Origin: Gymnorhina tibicen
Lineage: Eukaryota; Chordata; Aves; Passeriformes; Artamidae
Length of the DNA: 64,000 bases
Reading direction: 5' to 3'
NCBI GenBank assembly: GCA_013399875.1
Contig: VXAZ01007517.1
Coordinates: forward strand, 992,001 to 1,056,000
Shown: positions 58,050 through 64,000 of the stretch, in pieces
Position numbering within the stretch: position 1 is the stretch's first letter
Layout of the letters: every line of letters begins with the position of its first letter
Notes under the pieces: model-generated
What the model saw: only the letters and a program-made list of their open reading frames with translations
Told to the model about the DNA's origin: nothing
Databases searched by the model: none
Translations under genes and position numbers: made by a program

Positions 58050-59415
58050 TTTCTGCAATTGTCAGTCACATGCCGGAGAAGATGACAGGTAAAGAGTGGG
58101 TCCCCCCACACCTCAGCCCTTGCTCCCTGAACATAAGCTGTCCAAAAGAGGGGCTCACTACAAGAAAACAAAACTGCTGCTGGTGGAGGGGTGAAACAAC
58201 ATAATGGAGAGAGGGCATGTTTCCCCAATTCAAATGTCAACAGTTCTATTGAGAATACAGGAATAGCTTTCAGATGGACATTGGCCATTCACATCTTTGT
58301 CCAATTTCTGCCTCAATCTGGATGTGAAAAGATGTCTGCAAATGCCAGTTCAGAGTACAATTTAACAGCTGCCCAAAGAACCACTAGTTTAAGTCAAACT
58401 TCATTTGAGCAAAAAATGTGTTTCCCCCTTCTTACAGAGCTGGAAGCTGTTGCTTGCACTGGTGGTATGTGCTTTTCTTCGTGTAGCACTGTATACATTT
58501 CAAGTGCAATACAAGTAACATTAATTGAAAGAGACTGTGAGATCTTTTATTTATACTTGCTACCACATGATTTTTTTCAGAACTTTGCTGGGACAATTAG
58601 TCTAGTACTCCTGTAAGCTTATGTCTTATTACAAAGGACCACACTGTCCTCAGTAGCACAGACACACATACAACATCTCTAATTGGAAATGAAAGGCTGA
58701 CACTGACACCATCCTCTGCCATTTCAGCCTGGCTCCGTGGCCTTTGTGATGTGTGAGAATGTAGGGGTGGAGGTGGACCCTATTCCCTCCCACTTTCCTG
58801 CTCCAGAACTTAACAGAGTAGTGAAAGTACCTTTTTCATGCTTTCAGACAATTTTGTCTGAGCTCATGTCCATAGGAACAAAAAAACAGGTGGAGGAGTT
58901 GCAGCAGTGACTTGGAGCAGGTTTCTAGAAATGCAGAGTAATGCAGAGTGAGAAATGGGGCAGAGCTGTTGCTTGGCAGATGACAGTGCTGGCTGGAAAT
59001 ACAATGGTAATGAAGAGACTGTCTTTAGAGAGGTGAGGCAATATCTGTCCTCAGCTTGACATTGCCATCACTGTTGGGCATGATGGAAAATCTATCATTG
59101 TCCATTGACATATGACCTAATATATCCACTAACCTGGAAAAAGGAACAAGAGTAAACCATGTCACACTGGTGTGACAGATGTACACTGCTTTTTTTTTTC
59201 TATGATAGAGAAAATAAACTCAATTCTTTCAATTTTTCTTGAGAAATCTCTTTATTCATTTTTAAATCTTCTCTCACTATATTCAACTTTATCTTGAGCA
59301 CATCTGTGTCCCCCTTGAAATCCAGACCTCATCATGTTGCTTTATCTAAGACCTTATAATTTTCAATTAATTTATCTGCCACAGGTTGTATGACTTTCTG
59401 CTTAACTTCTTCCAG
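58050..59415. other. Gene-free interval before candidate exon
   Basis: No gene or classified repeat. The longest frame (141 codons, 58,191-58,616) has no recognisable motif. The last 25 bases form the acceptor tract of the candidate exon. Confidence 0.45.
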
Positions 59416-59518
59416 AGTGAGACCTGCAAAAGCATCGGGTTGTCAATTAAGAAGCCCAAGATTCGCTGTAGACCCAGAGCTACCTTCTGCTGTACTGATG
59501 GGATGCAGAAGCATGGAG
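59416..59518 (+). other. Candidate 103-nt exon, possibly coding
   Basis: A good acceptor (tttctgcttaacttcttccag) ends at 59,415, with a branch-like cttAac, and a strong donor GGAG/GTGAGT follows at 59,518/59,519. Two frames are open across the whole segment. One reads SETCKSIGLSIKKPKIRCRP and then a cysteine pair (FCCTDG); the other begins VRPAKASGCQLRSPRF. Neither matches a protein I know. The length (103 nt) is typical for an internal exon and changes phase. It could be an exon of a gene whose other exons lie outside the window, a lncRNA exon, or chance. Confidence 0.3.
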
Positions 59519-62500
59519 GTGAGTTGGATTTTGGATCTTATGGTAGTCTTACAGCTATACCACTTCTCACATTCAAATGAGCTGTTTGTTTATGGGCCAG
59601 AGAAATACTATCTTCCCTTAAGGAATGATATGGAAATGTTTCATATTCCTCAGAGGCTCTCCCTGCTCTTCCTGAGTGGTTTCCCCCAAGAGGGGAGTGA
59701 TCTGAACCATGAAATGGATGCTATTTTATGAATAGTTAGCTTCATGTGTTTACAATGTGTTAATGATAGTAAAGCATAGGAAATCTTTAAATTAATGCTA
59801 TTGCAGACTGAGCCACTGTGTACATAGAGACATTTTTCTTCCTGCCACTGCCCTTTTAGAACACAGTTTTCCCTCTAAATCATTTCTACCATAACTTCAC
59901 CATTAATAAGTGTAAACTACAGGCCTCTCCCACAGACATGGACAATTTCCAAATAGAGACCAGTCTTCAGGAAAAGTAGTTCCCAAGCCTAACCACAGAA
60001 TAGCTTCTCTTCCCAAAAGGGAGGTTATAAGACCACATAACCTCATATGACCACTGCAGGCTTTTTAATGATGGCCACTCTTATACACTGGAGATGTTGA
60101 AAGTGTTGGTGGTAGCTCTCCTCTGTCCTTGTTCCTCCCCACCTCTGTTTTACCACCAGAGATGATGGACATAAAACCCTCACACTCCCATTGTGACAAT
60201 TTGAACTGAAAATACTCGGTCTTGCCTCACGGGCCATTCTGGATACATTCTTCCTTAGCTTGACTTCACTTACTAACCCTTCAGGATGTTATAACATTTG
60301 ATCTTCCTCAGTTTTATTTATGATGTGACAGTGCTGGCTTTGCTCCTTTGGCTGCACAGGATACACATTTTGTGTCCCAGGAGTCACCAGGGATCGTGTG
60401 AATGTCCCAGTAACAGAGAATGCAAAAAGTACAAGATTTAAGTACAAAAATGAGGATTAAACTCTTAAGACCTTGTTTTATACTCAGAGTCCTCCAGCTA
60501 ACATACCAGTGCTCCTGGCTGGAGTTTAGTAGTAAAAAATTCTAGTATTTTGTTCAACAGGAAGGATTCAGAATAATATTGTCTTTTTGGTTATACATGT
60601 GTAATTGAAGAGTACATATTTCTGTGGTCTAAGTAGTCATGTTTCACATAATCTGTAATAATTAGCAAAGCCTCGTTGACCTATAGCACTCTTAGCTGCA
60701 AAGCAGAGTGTGCAAATTGCTCCTTGAGGAAAATTCACCCCTAATGTCATTCCATTAACGTCATGCCCTTGAGATTTATACTGATACCTACCACTACATC
60801 AAAGGTCCTGGATAATTAAAGTGTAGAATAAAAATTACCCTTTTCCATCCCTTAAAATTCCACCCAGGCCAGAAGGAAAATCCCCTGTGGTTTTTATTGT
60901 CCCTTCCCATAAGGATAAACAACCTTCTCTGAGAGCTCTTGTCTTTACCCACTGTGACAATTAAATGGACACTGCTGGGTTGAAAGTAATGCTCCTAATT
61001 CTGATTCTTATTTGCACTTGTATAAATCACTAGTAGCTCCACTGTGGAAAAATGAATTGCAATGGTATAAAAATCAGTATAGGTGGGAAGGAAAACAGAC
61101 TCTCATATTTACAGCAAAGGAAAGAGCACTATCTATATGTTATCTATAACCTGTCAGTCTCATCTCACAGAAATCTATTCTTAAAATTTACTTATCAGTC
61201 TTTACAGTGTTTAACTCAACATTTCCATAAACTTACAGAGTTTACATATTTCAATTATATTTTGTTTCTACCACATAGCTAAAAAAATATTTTCCACTAG
61301 TTCTGTGGTATAATAAATAAAATTCTTGTAAACAGTAATATCAAGGAAGTTTTCTACTATGACATTAAGAATTCTACTACTTTAAACAGTGGAAGACCAT
61401 TACATGTGCCTGTCCCAAATAAAATGTTGTTATCAAAACCTGAGGAGTTTATATGAAAGTTTGGGTAATCCATGTGTATCATTTTGATAGCATTTCTGTG
61501 CCATCAACTATATGAGAGTAAGTTGGAATTTTCTTTTCTTGGGAAGATACCTTTACTTAAAATAATTGCAAACCTCATTGCCTTTTGGAAAATTAGAAAT
61601 ATAAAAACATCCCATGGAAAAGAAAATCCATGTAAAAAAAATTGTTTTGTCATAATGAAGATATTATTTTGAAATTTTCATGATCAAATAATTTTTGGAA
61701 GATCACCCTCTAACCCTCAGGCAAGGTTTCCACACTGCCCAGCCCCACCAGCACTAGGGAGGGTCAGGACTCTTGGAGGTTGGGGCAGCCCTATCAACAT
61801 GAGCCTTAGAAGAATAAACAATTTCTGGTCCAACAACAACCTGTGCGGGTTGGCAGGAACATGGTAGGTTTCCAGCAGGACCCTGTTTGTATTTCATCAA
61901 AACTTCATCAGACCTGACACATTCCTATGAAATACTTCTGTTTCCCCATACTGGCATTTTCCAACAAAAGAACTGTTTGATCTCTGGCTCCCAACCAACT
62001 CTATTCTGAAGCGATCTGTACAAGCTGGCCCATACACAGTAACAGGTTATTTCCAGCAGTTTACACCTGACTGACACATACTCAGCTCTCTTTCACTATC
62101 CAAACTATTCCTCCAGGCACTTTTGTTTACAGACCTATCTTTTGGGTAAGAGCATAGTTTAGCCTCACTAAGAAAATATATCAGTGGTCACTGATCAATG
62201 TAATATACTTTAGAGACTAAACCAGATTAAAGTGAGCCTATTAATACCACAAAATACCAATCAATATTTGAACTGTTTATCTATATATATGCTAAAAGTG
62301 CATTAGCAAAATAGCAGCATATATACAAAGCTGCCCATTGTACCCATGCTGGTCCATTTTTCTTCAGTCTACAGCTGTGCACGTAGCCCCACTGGTTGTA
62401 AAATGCCAAAACACTGCTCCTGACAGATCACACCTGCTTCAAATAACACGTCTCACCCCACACTAATCTACAGCTATAGGCTGGTTTTAATGATTTTAAA

Positions 62501-63074
62501 ATGCTGGTATTAACTCTTAATGCTCAACTAGTTTTTATGGAAGCAGCGGAGTACATTTTGTCCCGTTTTAATACAATCCCAATAAAACAGCTGGGAAATT
62601 GCAGTGCCAGAGAAAAGACATTCAAATCCACCATTTCCCCTATTGTAATAATAATCAGCTTGACAAAGTCAGATAGTAAAGCAGATTGTAGCACTTTGGG
62701 GCTTTTTATACATATATTTAATTATATTGTTAAGTTCCCCATTTGAAAGCAATTAAAAAAATAGTTTCAGTTCAAGATTATAAAACTACCCACTTCTGAT
62801 TTCAGTCTGACATTTTTATTGGTAATCTGAGTTATAACATGCTCAGGTTCATTCCTCCTTGATTGGCTGCTGAGCTTTCTGCCAGGGTTTTATAGCTTTA
62901 TGGGAAAGTACAGTATTTAAAATGCCTTTAAATTCATGGGCTACTCCTGCTTCTGAAAAAGCTTCTCTTGACTTCTCAGAAATGCATAACAAGAGCCCAT
63001 GTTTACTTAAAAACATCTGCTTCATACTTTTTTGTGTAATATAAAAAGTGGGCTGATGTTTTTCATGTCTTCTG
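59519..63074. other. Gene-free single-copy DNA
   Basis: No gene or classified repeat seen. Strongly AT-rich from 61,030 to 61,700. A G/C-richer piece at 61,705-61,800 resembles eroded repeat DNA but could not be classified. Confidence 0.5.
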
Positions 63075-63215
63075 TTGACTGTCCCTAGAGGTATTTAAGG
63101 AAAGACTGTGGCACTCAGTGCCATGGTCTGGTTGACATGGTGGTGTTCAGTCAAAGGTTGGACTCAATACATTCAGAGGTCTTTTCCTACCTAATTGATT
63201 CTATGATTCTGTAAC
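63075..63215 (+). mobile_element. CR1 LINE 3' end
   Basis: A short 3' truncated-type avian CR1 copy. 'ccctagaggtatttaagga' (about 63,082-63,100), 'actcagtgccatggtctgg' (63,113-63,131), 'gttggactcaatac' (63,157-63,170) and the terminal 'gattctatgattctgtaa' (63,198-63,215) follow the CR1 3' UTR closely and end in its characteristic 8-bp repeats. It has no coding capacity. Confidence 0.85.
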
Positions 63216-64000
63216 TCTGCCCTTGTGTCAAACTATGAGATGATTTCTTTGGGGCTAAACCTGGCTTCCTGTCTATCTCACCACAGCCAGGGGAGTTGTG
63301 TGGCGAGATGGGGCGAAAAGGGGCATCCCAGAGGAAGGGCTGACATCCCACGTATAGTACACACTGGTCCTTAGGGACTTTGGCTGAGGTCTTAGCTACA
63401 ACTTGATGTGTGCAAAGAGTGGGCAGGAGATCTCAGTGCCTGGGCCTGTTGTTGGTTTCCCAGATGAGAATAAAAGAGGCATAAAGACCACTAGAAGAAA
63501 CAGAGACAGCAGAAATGTTCCTTTTGCAGTTTTACAGGGAAACTCAGATCATATAGTGCTAGTGAGTGCAAAGAGCTGGTCTTTAAAACAAAGACAGGGA
63601 CAAAAAAGAACATTGAAATGGTCTAATTGTTGTTATATTGCTCTGCAGCATTTCAGTTCTTCTAAAATTCTGTTCTGAGCTAATTCCAAGCTACAATTTT
63701 TTGTTTTGTTTTGTTTATTCAGTTTTTCTTTATGCTTTATTTTCTTTATTCCTTTATGCACCAACCTCTTGGCCCAATAGTAGGCAGGGCTTGGTGTGAG
63801 GGGAGGGGAAAGAGGATGCAGGGCTGCTGGCCCCCATCACTGGAACTGCAGACCATACCCAGGGGCTCTGATCATGATGGGACAGCTCTGTGGGGAGTCA
63901 CCAGCATGGAACCAAGGACATCAGTGTGCCATCTCCTGAGAGAGTGGTGCTCCCTCAGTGTCTGCAACAGAAACTAGAATAGGTAAAGCTTTGGCCCAAG
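63216..64000. other. Gene-free interval to window end
   Basis: No gene or classified repeat. A (TTTTG)n-like stretch lies at 63,699-63,717. Open frames (91 and 88 codons) are unfamiliar. Confidence 0.5.

Overview
This 64 kb window looks like vertebrate, almost certainly avian, nuclear DNA, most probably from a songbird. The evidence is at least six CR1-type LINE copies (the dominant bird retrotransposon), two solo retroviral LTRs of a kind I recognise from songbird genomes, short microsatellites, AT-rich single-copy DNA with one CpG island, and no mammalian SINEs. No bacterial, phage or CRISPR features were seen. I found no protein-coding gene I can defend. The long open frames fall in low-complexity DNA, in an LTR, or in dense single-copy DNA where both strands stay open by chance. 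The window reads as intergenic or deep-intronic DNA.

Layout. 1-3.9 kb: single-copy DNA. 3.9-5.0 kb: an old CR1 in two pieces (reverse transcriptase and 3' end). 9.3-9.6 kb: another old CR1 3' end. 11.8 kb: a small candidate spliced exon. 13.7-14.3 kb and 24.2-24.65 kb: dense single-copy blocks that may be conserved regulatory DNA. 21.0-21.24 kb: a cluster of POU octamer motifs. 23.2-24.95 kb: several microsatellites. 28.56-31.03 kb: a GC-rich block with G-quadruplex potential, a T-rich tract, then a true CpG island (30.39-30.84 kb) followed by a good splice donor at 31,031; this is the best promoter candidate. 35.07-35.64 kb: a CR1 with a recognisable endonuclease end but an internal deletion. 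36.0 kb: a strong CTCF-like motif. 36.6 kb (GGAA)n and 47.3 kb (CCTT)n form an inverted pair. 37.15-37.8 kb: another regulatory-looking block with a MEF2 site. 46.2-47.0 kb: a CR1 3' portion. 50.95-52.09 kb: a solo LTR on the minus strand with 5-bp target duplications. 57.43-58.05 kb: a second solo LTR, plus strand, also with 5-bp duplications. 59.4 kb: a candidate exon with good splice sites. 63.1 kb: a CR1 tail.

The most interesting signals are regulatory. Four CTCF-like motifs, all in the same orientation, lie at 36.0, 51.23, 51.29 and 55.5 kb; the middle two are carried inside an LTR. The two LTRs share about 145 bp at their 3' ends (roughly 10% different by eye) but are unrelated upstream. 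With the CpG island, the octamer cluster and the candidate exons, this suggests a regulatory interval with possible noncoding transcription. Family assignments rest on recall of consensus sequences, not on a database search.
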